Assembly: GCA_010015675.1 (NCBI GenBank)
Contig: ML977019.1
Span: 10,036 to 26,449 of the forward strand
DNA length: 16,414 nt
Source of the DNA: Byssothecium circinans
Taxonomy: Eukaryota; Ascomycota; Dothideomycetes; Pleosporales; Massarinaceae
Direction: 5' to 3'
Shown here: piece by piece, positions 1 to 7,831 of the stretch
Position numbering within the stretch: the first letter of the stretch is position 1
Layout: each line of letters opens with the position of its first letter
Program-made: the position numbers and the translations under genes
The notes under the pieces: model-generated
What the model was told of the DNA's origin: nothing
What the model saw: only the letters and a program-made list of their open reading frames with translations
The model's database searches: none

Positions 1-2
1 AA

Positions 3-1154
3 AGGCGTAAGCCACCATCGCCTCCATGGATCGTTTTTGGATGGATCGGCACAACTATCCCAAATCCGGATATCTATGGCAATAGATGGATCTGGATGGA
101 TCGGCCGATGCACAGCCATCCGCTTTCCACACTGTTCCTCGATGCCGTGGGTCGCATGATACCTATGGACAACGATACCCGATGGAATAGCTGGCATATT
201 ATGAATACGGTTGCTTGTGAGCTTGAAGGCCATGTCGATACCTTTGTCAAGAACCACTGGAAGGCGATCGGGAAGCACGCACTTACACCTGACGATTGGG
301 ATACTCTGCGCGAGATTACCGTCTTCCTTAAGCCCTTTGGGAAAGTTACGACGGGAACTCAATCCGACCTTGATTCTATTGAGAAAACCCTAGTGACAAT
401 GGATATCCTTGTTAAGCACTTGGAGAAGCAGAAGAATAAGCATGCAAATAATGCTCGGTTTCAGAACGCAGTTCTGATGGCTTGGTACGCCTTCGACAAG
501 TACTACAGCCTGACCGATCAGGTGCCAGCTTATGCGGCAGCTTTGCTTCTGCATCCTTCAAGGCGAAAGCGCTATATTGATATGAATTGGAAGAAGTCTT
601 GGGCTAGAGCAGTACTGCCAAAGCTCAAGAACCTCTGGGAAGAGAAGTATGCTATAATCGAAGAAGCTAGCGCTCTAACCTTGTCACAACCGACCCATGA
701 GCCTGACGAATATGATCTTCTTGAGCGAGATCTGAACGTGGTTCAAAAATTCGCCGACGACTGGGAGTCTTTCATCGAAGCCGACCCTACCAAGATCTCT
801 ACCAAGACTGCGCTAGAGTGGTGGTGTCAAGAGCAGCAACGAACACGATACCCACGCCTTTCCCGCATGGCAATCGATATCCTTTCGGTACCAGCAATGT
901 CAGCAGAGGCAGAGCGAGTCTTCTCGGGCGCGCGACGTCAAATACCATGGAGCAGGGCCACCTTGGGAGCGAAGACAATTGAGCAGATGGAGTGTCTAAA
1001 ACACTGGCTAAGGAAAGGCTGGCTCGACGAACTCAACGCCGATCTACCTCCAGAAGAAGGCGAGGTAGAGGTAGAAGACGAAGCAGAGGCTGAATGCAGC
1101 CGGTCGCTAGAGGAAGATGGATTTACCTTACAAAGCCTTATCGTGCCCAGCTAG
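3..1154 (+). mobile_element. hAT-family transposase, C-terminal part (window-truncated)
   Basis: Cut-and-paste DNA transposase of the hAT superfamily; the C-terminal dimerisation region assembles the enzyme and contributes to the RNase H-like catalytic fold. From the ATG at 96 there are 352 codons. Residues about 20-35 carry DNDTRWNSW, a hallmark of fungal hAT transposases; around 140 DKYYSLTDQVPAYAAALLLHP is also typical. Residues about 237-306 form the hAT dimerisation domain (LEWWCQ, then DILSVPAMSAEAERVFSGAR, then LKHWLR). The end is acidic (EEGEVEVEDEAEAE). The frame stays open upstream to base 3, so 96 is probably not the true start, but codons 3-95 contain repeated ATGGATC words (direct repeat at 39-50 and 94-105) and do not align with hAT in my reading; a 5' truncation or deletion joint may lie there. 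The frame has no internal stops, unlike elements further right. Terminal repeats were not identified. Confidence 0.9.
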
Positions 1155-1290
1155 ATTTCTCAATATACTCAATATTCTCAATATTTTCTCAATATCTTCA
1201 ATACTCAATACTCGATATTCAATACAGATTTCTTCAATATTGAACCTTTTCAATATGAGACCATATTGAGTATTGAATACCGAATACAGC
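1155..1290. repeat. AT-rich CAATA-motif tract with inverted arms
   Basis: Directly after the hAT stop, the motif TCAATA(T/C) recurs many times in about 130 bp. Two arms are inverted: 1198-1212 (TTCAATACTCAATAC) and 1263-1278 (ATATTGAGTATTGAAT). A perfect 12-bp palindrome TTCAATATTGAA lies between them at 1233-1244. This may be the subterminal region of the hAT element, where transposase-binding repeats usually sit, but no terminal inverted repeat could be paired because the left end is outside the window. Confidence 0.6.
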
Positions 1291-1976
1291 ACTGTTGAAC
1301 ACCATGATACTTCACGAAGTAATATTATGAGCATAGGGGAAAGTCTGCGTTTAGAATGTTTCCATCTAAGCGTAATTTCCTACTCCTTAGATGTGGGTTT
1401 TAGGACTCCTGTGTTGTACTGTGTCGCTTGCTATTAAACGGTCACAATACAACGTGGCGGACGAGGTGATGAAGTAACGAAATGTAGGGAGCACTACTGT
1501 ATACCTTTGCCTAGCACGGGTAAGTTTGTAAACCGCTATAATCTACTTATTAGGGAAAGGTTCCATACGTGTGAATGTAATGGGAAGGAAGGTTCCCTTC
1601 TATAGTTGATACCTAGGACCTTCCCCCGGAGCGCGATAGAAAAGGGTCATCGCAGATATTTTACTAGCGACATGCTGTGATAGGACGCGGGCGTCGTAGG
1701 GTGCAGGTGGCTGTATACAGAAGTATGCGCGGGTCGTCCGATGCAATATAAGTCGCCTAGCCCTTCCAGGCTAGTGCGGCCCTGCAGGAATAAGTGGCTA
1801 GCGATTACCAAGGTAGCCGTGGGGATAGATTACGCGATGGGCCCACTATCAATAGTTCAATTTTCAGATTACCCGTTAGTAGTAGAGTACGTGCTGCTCG
1901 TCGCAGTTCGTTGCTCACTGCGTTGTGGGCGAGGTGTCTGCTGCTGGAGGAGGAAAGGTAGAGCGGACGTGAGTTT
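1291..1976. other. Intergenic stretch without recognisable gene
   Basis: No conserved domain, RNA gene or convincing coding frame was seen on either strand. Open frames in the part after 1741 are short and have no recognisable composition. It may be decayed repeat DNA or the right flank of the hAT element. Confidence 0.5.
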
Positions 1977-2236
1977 TCGGCGTTTTGCTCCAAGGCGATG
2001 CTCGGCGCGGTTCGCCGATTCCAGCGGTGATACCATGGAGATTTTTTCACATGATAGTAATCCATATGGCGCAGAGAGGGTAATTCCAGGGCACCAGCCT
2101 TAAGGCCCAGTCGCTCATCAGGCCTCGGATAGCGTCGGCGAAGTCGCCAAGGTGCTCCACGGCGATGGTAGGTGGGTTTGCAGTGGTGATGCCATGAAGG
2201 CTTTTGTAGATAGTAACATGGTCATCCACATGGGCT
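1977..2236. repeat. Diverged direct duplication, about 100 bp per copy
   Basis: Copy one (about 1977-2075) and copy two (about 2135-2236) are offset by 158-159 bp. Shared words in order include TCGGCG, CCAAGG, GGTGAT.CCATG and ATAGTAA followed by CATGG or CCATATGG. Many differences are transitions. Translated on the minus strand the copies still resemble each other (a HV..KS....N....IA.E pattern), which suggests an old duplicated coding or repeat segment. Confidence 0.45.
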
Positions 2237-2418
2237 CCTTCGCGGATAGGGCCTGACCTTCCAAAAATCGGCCATCGACGGAGTTCCAGAATCGCGACAC
2301 TGGAAGATGCATCCCGAAGCGTCCCAGAAACGCTACATATCAATAACCCAGCTCGTTCCAAAAGGGAGCAGCGATTGTCAGCCGTCTGGTCATGTTGCTC
2401 TAACCTAATCCCTACCAC
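2047..2418 (-). other. Unresolved open frame downstream of the SIR2 stop
   Basis: About 120 codons are open on the minus strand, overlapping the last bases of the sirtuin exon in another frame and lacking an ATG at the beginning (it opens with GTG). I do not recognise the product. The downstream half looks more protein-like than the upstream half and lies in the duplicated segment. It could be 3' untranslated sequence of the JmjC-SIR2 gene, a decayed exon, or chance. Confidence 0.2.
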
Positions 2419-3191
2419 AATGAAGATGCATCCGCTACTATTTGCTGAGACGAGACGGCTTCAGCAAATTGCTCACAGCTGCCAATAGCAAATACGTTGA
2501 AATACGCCTGAATCTTTTTTGGGGGAAGGTCCATATTCACCCAGATTGTTGTACCACCTTTCTGAAGAACAGCCTTGCAAACCTTAGCGACAAAGGCCTC
2601 CATACCTGGAACTTTCAATCGTGTTCCAGCAACAATCACAGTATCCGGTAGATCATCTAAATCTTGCTCCATGATCTCAGTAATCTGATCGCTCTCCCAT
2701 CCCTCAGATGCGCTGTCATAGAGAAGTATCCGCGGACGAAGCGTTCCAGGCCTTTGGTATCGTGGAAAACGAGACTGTGGGCCCGTCGTTGCACAAGCTG
2801 GGCAGGTAGGAGCCTCCGATCCCGCAAATAGAGCGATGTTAATATCTGATATATGCGGAGATCGGGTACATTGCATATGGCGTATAGACCCATGCACTTG
2901 GACTACATTTGGCTCAGGACCTGCCAATGATAGTGGGACCTTGGTGTGTAGATTGTTAAGCCGAACCTCGAGACCGTCAATATTTTGCGTATATATGCGA
3001 AGATTTGAGCGATCAGTAGTCCCACCTGCAATACGGTTCAACATCTCATGAAACAGTGTAGGTCTTGCTTGCAAGACCTTGTCGTATAAAGTTTGAACGA
3101 TCCTATGCAGCTCTTTGGTTGTACTGGGAAGGTTATAAGAACATTCAGACAGGATGGAACCACTGCCAGTTTGATGACGAAATTGGGGATC
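2412..3191 (-). CDS. SIR2 (sirtuin) deacetylase domain, main exon
   Basis: 259 codons plus stop, open from the first base after the intron acceptor. Sirtuins remove acyl groups from lysines using NAD+. Seen in order: PQFR (end of the GIPDFR-type loop), YTQNIDGLE (QNID motif), VQVHGS with the catalytic His at 2894-2892, a zinc-ribbon remnant (QCTRS...CPAC), GTLRPRILLYD, AGTRLKVPG, then TIWVN and YFNVFAIGSCEQFAEAV. The motif set matches fungal SIR2-type deacetylases. One expected zinc ligand is Ser (C-T-R-S instead of C-x-x-C), which could weaken the zinc site. The SIR2 fold is otherwise complete across the intron. Confidence 0.88.
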   Translation of the reverse strand, partial: DPQFRHQTGSGSILSECSYNLPSTTKELHRIVQTLYDKVLQARPTLFHEMLNRIAGGTTDRSNLRIYTQNIDGLEVRLNNLHTKVPLSLAGPEPNVVQVHGSIRHMQCTRSPHISDINIALFAGSEAPTCPACATTGPQSRFPRYQRPGTLRPRILLYDSASEGWESDQITEIMEQDLDDLPDTVIVAGTRLKVPGMEAFVAKVCKAVLQKGGTTIWVNMDLPPKKIQAYFNVFAIGSCEQFAEAVSSQQIVADASSLW

Positions 3192-3255
3192 CTAGAAGGT
3201 TAGTACTACATTTGATTAGCTATTTGACATTTAAAGAATGGTATCACCTACATAC
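3192..3255 (-). other. Intron interrupting the SIR2 cofactor loop
   Basis: A 64-nt intron with donor GTATGT (first base 3255), branch site TACTAAC and acceptor TTCTAG (last base 3192). Both sides encode sirtuin: GAGVSAVAG before, and PQFRHQTG after, matching the family pattern GAG.S...GIPDFR. The exon before ends in phase 1, while the downstream frame needs phase 0, so the spliced message has one extra base. A weaker donor GTAGCA at 3265 would restore frame but remove Val-Ala-Gly from the cofactor loop. Confidence 0.8.
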
Positions 3256-4720
3256 TTCCTGCTACGGCTGATACACCGGCGCCAAGGATAAAGATCAGTT
3301 TCCGGTTCCGAGGCATTCTTTCGTAGATGTACTCCAGATCTTCGAGGTTTGGATTATCGAGGTCTACTGTTATAGCGGGCTTGTTGACCTGTGTTATAGA
3401 ATCCTTATCAATGACGTCCTTATTTTTGTTTCCATCCCGCTTCTTTTCTTCACCCTGACTGCCAATTCCATCATGCTCCCTATCTCCATTTTGCCCATTA
3501 TTTCTATTCTGCCCTTCGTCTTCGTCCTGCCCAGTCTCTCCACCCTGCCTGTCGTGTTCATTCTCCTCCTCGTGTTCATTCTCCTCCTCGTGCTCATTCT
3601 CCTCCTCGTGTTCATTCTCCTCCTCGTGCTCATTCTCCTCCTCGTGTTCATTCTCCTCCTCGTGTTCATTCTCCTCCTCGTGTTCATTCTCCTCCTCATG
3701 TTCATTCTCCTCCTCGTGTTCATTCTCCTCCTCGTGTTTATTCTCCTCCTTATGTTCATTCTCCTCCTCGTGTTCATTCTCCTCCTCGTGTTCATTCTCC
3801 TCATTGTCTATATCCTTATCCTTGTTTCTATCCTGCTCTATATCTTCATCCTGTTGCGTATCCAGCTCGCCATTCTGCTCTTCATCGTTTTCATTTCTTT
3901 CCCCCAAATCCTTTCTAAACGCCTTAACTATATCCAGCAAACGAGCGATAAGTTCTTGGTCGCCCAATAGTGGTATGTTATCCAAAAGCTCTTTGAGACC
4001 TGCTTGCATCGGGGGCGCAGCACGGATGCTCAGCATCAAGTTGACATTATGGGCCAACGAGAACCGTTCCCGAAAAAGGTCTTCAGTACTCCGGCTAGCC
4101 AACCTTTTCAGCTCATCCCTATCTTTTGTGAGCATAGTAGTATATCGCCATTGAGCTCTGTCAAGCGGAAGAAGTAGCATCAAGGCATCACCGTCCTCAA
4201 GATCAGAACAGAGATCCATCCAAAATCTGCCTTGTTGAACATAATTCTGATATCTTTTCCGCTCAGCAGTTGTGACTGGCTTCCCCCACTGGCGAAGCAG
4301 ATCGGCGATAAAGTTAGATCCCAAACGGTCAACCCTGAACCTTTGTTTCACCTGTGTATTCCCAATAGCGACGCAATACACGGCTTTCCTGTACCAAAAG
4401 TTATTCAATTGAATATTGTTTTCGAGGTCAGGAAGGTGGTGATAAATTTTCCCTAGATCTTGAACGAGATTGTCGTCCCCAGGAGCAGAAGACCGTGTAG
4501 ATTGCGCAGATTGTGTAACTAAAGGCACTCCGCCGAATCCGATTAACCATTCATGTTTGAATGGCCGTTGTGCTCTAACGAGGGAAAGAAGTTGAGGTAT
4601 GACTTTGTCGCCAACACAAAAATTGTATAATTCCTGTGCAATGGTCATGTCCTTGCTAACATTCACCCTGCGTCTTTTCACGGATCGGGCTGGTTGAGCA
4701 GGTGCTTCTCGCTTTGAAGA
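3256..4720 (-). CDS. Middle region, acidic repeat and SIR2 N-terminal part of the fusion
   Basis: About 488 codons after the TAA at 4723-4721. There is no ATG at its front (only GTG at 4681, then an ATG 12 codons in), which supports reading it as a continuation of the JmjC frame. It begins with a basic patch VKRRRV, continues with about 250 residues of mixed helical sequence that I do not recognise (ELYNFCVGDKVIPQLLSLV, then NNFWYRKAVYCVAIGNTQ), then an Asp/Glu/Gln-rich zone containing the NEHEEE repeat, then RNRKLIFILGAGVSAVAG, the NAD-binding start of a sirtuin. Exon 1 ends at 3256 before GTATGT. Confidence 0.7.
3555..3806 (-). repeat. 18-bp coding tandem repeat, 14 copies (Asn-Glu-His-Glu-Glu-Glu)
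   Basis: Plus-strand unit CATTCTCCTCCTCGTGTT starts every 18 bases from 3559 to 3793 (14 units). On the minus strand it codes N-E-H-E-E-E; two units vary (NEHKEE, NKHEEE) and the last reads NEHDRQ. Differences between units are single substitutions, mostly transitions, and there are no indels, so frame is kept. It separates the unknown middle region from the SIR2 domain and is probably a flexible, strongly acidic linker. The copy number of such arrays commonly varies between strains. Confidence 0.95.
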
Positions 4721-4723
4721 TTA

Positions 4724-5749
4724 GATCGATCGGGCTCGTGCGCTCTTCTTCGAAGGTTGAGTTGATTTGCTTCGTAGCACAAGATCCTGTCTGGGAGCGA
4801 AGCTGTCTCTAGTAATGGATGTTGCAACACCGCACGTTTCATTACTGCAGTAACCATAGTTGGCCGGATCCAGGTCACTAGATTCAAAGGCAAAGTTGAG
4901 AGCTTCAGCAACATTGTCTCTAAGATTTACAACTTGATGATAGGTCCCAGGCAAAGTGACGATGATCTCTCCTTCTCTGCAAATCTTGATTCCGTAGCGG
5001 ATGTTCCACGCCTCTAGCTGACGGGGACTAAGGAGTATTGATAGATGACGGACTCCTTGTGAGCACACATTCTTATACTCGTCATGGAATTCTTCCTTCA
5101 GCCGCTCCTCGAGAGCCTCTGTATCGGCTGGCACGATCCAAAGCCAGAGCTTAGCTACACCTGCAATCACAATATTCACCGATGGTAGATTGAGATCCTC
5201 CTTATGCAGGGATGCCGCTGTTCGCTTGCCACTGGCAGGGCTGGTGTACAGCCAACTGCTTGTCATGCCTGGAATTGGCCGTTTAAACGCTTGTTTCAAT
5301 CGTTTGCCTGAATCAAGGACCCAGGTATAAACTTCTCTCCGAAGGGTGCAATCTCCCACCATACAAGGAAGCCAGGCGTCGGTTTCGATAGGTAGTTCCT
5401 CGAAAAGATCTTTGAGGTGATCGACAGGAAGATTGGAGTAGCGATGGGTGTCAGTTAGCTGTGGGGAACATGCGCGAAAGTTGCTGGTATTCCGAGTCTT
5501 AACGAGGGTGTAGGGCTTTTCGGAAGCCGTGTGATGGTATTGGATCTCGTAGTACTGGCCATTCTCTAAGGGCTGGAAGGACTCTGTGGAGAGAATAGGT
5601 GAAGTGAAATCAACGACTTTGACATGCATCAATCCTGCCTTAGCATACGAGGGGTGTTTGGCGAGAAGGTTTTGGAATGTGGTAATCATCATAGAGCCTA
5701 GATCTTCGATCTTGCAAGTGGACGTGGGTACGTCTAACGGCTCTCTTGT
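4724..5749 (-). CDS. JmjC-domain segment of the fusion gene
   Basis: Segment between the second and third in-frame stops, about 341 codons. JmjC proteins are Fe(II)/2-oxoglutarate dioxygenases, most of them histone lysine demethylases. The iron-binding triad is visible: His and Glu of LHKED at 5206-5198 (residues 431 and 433 of the fusion) and the distal His of GTYHQVVNL at 4939-4937 (residue 520). Between them NLPSVN....G.AKLWLWIVP follows the KDM4-like pattern, and AEALNFAF follows the last His. All three metal ligands are intact, so the domain could have been active until recently. No PHD, Tudor or JmjN domain was recognised. The C terminus is basic and Ser-rich (KSTQPSKKSARAR). An internal ATG at 5692 could start a shorter JmjC-only protein of 323 residues. 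Confidence 0.85.
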
Positions 5750-5752
5750 CTA

Positions 5753-6415
5753 GATCTCCCCTGTGGATGATGAGGTTTCTGCATCCAATGATGCTACCCT
5801 ACGCCTTTCTATATTAATGTTCTGCCGCTGTGATGCAACTGATGCCTGCCTTTTTTCTGCAGCCTTCCCGTTGGTGGTCAGGTTGGGAACATCCTTCTCT
5901 TGTTCCTGTTGCGCCTGATGTTGATGCGCGCTAGATTGAAGTGCTGTTATATTCTCCCTCGCAGATCTCCCCTCTTCTACTAGAGCAACACCAGCCTCAG
6001 TCTCGCCATCTCCCTCCTGCTGCGCTCCAGATTGTGTTTCCTGTCTTGCTCTTCCAGCTGCGCTATCAGCTGCCAACGTCGTGGTAGCAGCCTCCGCCTC
6101 TTCTATCTCCTGCTGCGAACAACCCTCTATCCTCTTCTTTGAAAGTACAGTCCCCTCTGTTGTAGATGCGGTACGGTTTGTCATGAAATCATTGGCCATC
6201 TGTCGGAACTGCATGAAGGCTTGCAGGAGTGGTTTTGGCACCTTGGAACGCGGTTGCGACACTGCTCCGATAGGGGAGTTGGAAAGAACGGTCGGAGGAG
6301 GAGGAGATGGAGAGGCTACTGTAGGACTGGACGAAGGTATTGACGGAGGTATATGCATTGTATGAGGACGTGTGCGTTTAGTTGTGCCCTGCTGTGGATT
6401 AGGTCCGCTGTCTCT
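5753..6415 (-). other. Disordered N-terminal segment of the fusion gene
   Basis: Segment between the first and second in-frame stops. It begins RDSGPNPQQGTTKRTRPHT, then is rich in Pro and Ser (ASPSPPPPT), followed by a short, more ordered patch (LLQAFMQFRQMANDFM) that could be helical, then a long Gln/Glu/Ala-rich stretch. It has no enzymatic motif. Low-complexity, basic-patch sequence like this fits a nuclear-targeting or partner-binding arm. The upstream 26 codons from ATG 6496 are acidic and likely amphipathic (FEDVDIDFLIDEATGMLEQL). Confidence 0.6.
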
Positions 6416-6496
6416 CTATTGGCGTAACTGCTCCAACATCCCAGTTGCCTCATCGATGAGGAAATCAATATCTACATCTTCGAAAACCAAATCCAT

Positions 6497-6919
6497 TATG
6501 ATGAGTGTGTACTTGTCTGGCTGTATCCGCAATCTCGTCTCAGTTTGGAGGGGAGGAGAGTGAAGTCTAACGCCTTAGACAAGTTGCCTTGGCATTGAAG
6601 GGTCCAAGCTTTCTAGCGTTGGGCTCTCGCCAAATCGGTGGCAGCTGATTGGGTCCCAACTTTCTCGCGTCGCTTTCTAACTAATGAGCTACTACTCGCT
6701 CCACGCGCCAAGTCGGAGACTATCGGTTGCGCTCCTATCACGCTTGAGACACGAACCTCGCTACTAATAATTTGTTTACCTTTCTTCGTTCTGACGCGTT
6801 AGAAGGAACGCGCGATCTTTCCAACACCTATTCAACTGCAACATTCCGCCGCTACACTAGCTAATTGATTTCCCAATCACTCTTCCAACTACCAAGCTAT
6901 CTCATCATCCATCCACATC
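6497..6919. promoter_or_regulatory. Probable shared upstream region between divergent frames
   Basis: About 420 bp separates the fusion-gene start (minus, 6496) from a hidden plus-strand frame beginning near 6920. No coding was recognised. There is no clear TATA box; pyrimidine-rich runs (CTTTCC, ACTCTTCC) and TCATCATCCATCC lie just before the plus-strand frame, as is common upstream of fungal starts. The minus frame remains open for 26 codons above the chosen ATG, so the true start could be further up only if it is not an ATG. Confidence 0.35.
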
Positions 6920-7420
6920 ACGCCTGGCGGTAGACGTAGAAAGTATGAAACCGAAGCCGAAGCGAGGGAGGCTAAAAACCAGAAAGATAAAGAGTGGTAT
7001 CAGCGCAAAAGGAACGAACCTTGAGGTTTTCCAAGATCCGTTGCGTACGAACCTGAACTTCTGACCAACGTACCTGAGGCAACGCCTCCCGCGCTTAGTC
7101 TAAGGATAAGCGCCGACATCCCTATACCTAGCAAAGATAGCGGTGAACAACACCGAACAGCCTCTCCTATCCTAATCCCTCAAACAGTTCTCAGCAAAGA
7201 AGACGGGGATCTTTCCGCACGTATCGCAAGCATAAGAATTGAAGAAGAACAGACTGCCGTAGAGGATAATGAATATTATGGTAGACTTTAGGATCGTTTA
7301 CAGGAAGAACACACAGTTAAGGGTCCAGGTTCCATGTTGTCAACGGCTCCTAATTATCTAATACAAAGCGGGGATGAGATTCGTACCATCTGCCTCGCTC
7401 GAATTCTCGAGGGAGAGTGA
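6920..7420 (+). pseudogene. Hidden charged reading frame with two internal stops
   Basis: One frame from 6920 runs about 166 codons to a TGA at 7418, interrupted by TGA at 7022-7024 and TAG at 7289-7291. It begins with ACG where an ATG is expected, then PGGRRRKYETEAEAREAKN, KEWYQRKRNEP, later SADIPIPSKDSG and RIASIRIEEEQTAVEDNEYYG. The composition (basic leader, then Ser/Pro and acidic stretches) is protein-like. TGA can come from CGA and TAG from CAG, both C-to-T changes, and ACG could be ATG with a T-to-C change. Highly charged leaders of this kind occur on large fungal transposon proteins, but I do not recognise the family. It lies head-to-head with the JmjC-SIR2 gene. Confidence 0.5.
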
Positions 7421-7437
7421 GCGCAAAGGTTGCGAAA

Positions 7438-7456
7438 GCAAGATCAATGATCTTGC
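7438..7456. repeat. Perfect 19-bp palindrome
   Basis: GCAAGATCA and TGATCTTGC are perfect 9-base arms around a single A. It could form a cruciform or be a dimeric protein-binding site. No gene is adjacent other than the end of the hidden charged frame. Confidence 0.7.
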
Positions 7457-7492
7457 ACAGCCTGAGACGGTGCACTGATGCGTGTACTCCGA

Positions 7493-7536
7493 GAAGTGAG
7501 CCCACCCCACGATAGGGGTGGCTGAATCGTCACTTC
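7493..7536. repeat. Nested hairpin
   Basis: Outer arms GAAGTGA (7493-7499) and TCACTTC (7530-7536) pair perfectly, and inner arms CCACCCC (7502-7508) and GGGGTGG (7515-7521) pair around loop ACGATA. The outer arms are separated from the inner ones by short unpaired stretches. Too short for a tRNA. It may be a structural end of a small mobile element or a folded RNA. Confidence 0.6.
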
Positions 7537-7831
7537 GTGCCTGACATAGGGATGAGATTTGTATCATCTACTTTGCTACGCTTGTAGGATCTCGCATGGC
7601 GTCAGCGCAATCGTACTTGTCTACGAGTACCGCGTAGTTAGCGAGTTGCTCTACAGGGACACTAGAATGTAGAGAGCATCTATACCAGCGCCCCACGAAA
7701 GCACAACGTTTCCATCTATTTTGAGAGAGACTTTCTCTAGTTAAGAAGTTAACATTGTAATCTATATGTGACAATTAGCATCTTTGAAGCCTATAGCTGC
7801 AAGCGAACGTACTGCTGCTTATGGTCTTTTG

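Larger units (their letters stand above)
2412..6496 (-). pseudogene. JmjC-SIR2 fusion: demethylase-like plus NAD-dependent deacetylase, broken by stops
   Basis: One gene of about 1,340 codons. The start is chosen at the ATG 6496-6494 (A at -3; MDLVFEDVDIDF...). From there to 3256 a single frame runs through an acidic leader, a basic patch (KRTRPH), a Pro/Ser- then Gln/Glu/Ala-rich presumably disordered region, a JmjC domain (residues about 340-540), KRRR, an unrecognised middle region (about 600-860), an NEHEEE repeat (about 896-980) and the beginning of a SIR2 domain (GAGVS at about 1072). A 64-nt intron leads to the rest of SIR2, ending at TAG 2414-2412. Three stops interrupt the frame: TAG 6418-6416, TAG 5752-5750, TAA 4723-4721. 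Each would be Gln if CpA to TpA is reversed, as RIP causes. Splicing at the best donor also leaves one base too many. Likely role when intact: nuclear removal of methyl and acyl marks from histones. It could instead be two or three separate genes, but the shared frame and the lack of ATG after the second break argue against it. Confidence 0.75.
7371..7581. repeat. Diverged direct repeat, about 33 bp, two copies
   Basis: Copies at about 7371-7403 and 7549-7581 share GGGATGAGATT(C/T)GTA(C/T)CATCT(G/A)C. The second copy has T or A where the first has C or G at most differing positions, as expected if the second was RIP-mutated more heavily. The first copy lies within the 3' part of the hidden reading frame. 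Confidence 0.55.

Noticed and set aside
1741..2103. Plus-strand frame of 120 codons with Arg/Cys-rich composition
   Set aside because: No recognisable domain, and it spans the diverged duplication; likely chance.
3394..3804. Second minus-strand frame across the same repeat, rich in Arg and Met
   Set aside because: Frame shadow of the 18-bp repeat; because the unit is a multiple of three, all frames stay open.
3555..3806. Regular array suggestive of CRISPR
   Set aside because: Units are contiguous with no spacers and lie in a coding frame; the genome is eukaryotic.
3473..3970. Long plus-strand frame, very hydrophobic (Leu/Val/Ile/Phe), resembling a membrane protein
   Set aside because: It is the antisense of the NEHEEE coding repeat; the repeated Leu arises from CTC/CTG codons complementary to GAG.
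4678..6358. Separate genes for the N-terminal, JmjC and SIR2 parts
   Set aside because: All share one frame with only single stops between them, the last part has no ATG at its front, and the N-terminal part continues in frame to an ATG at 6496.
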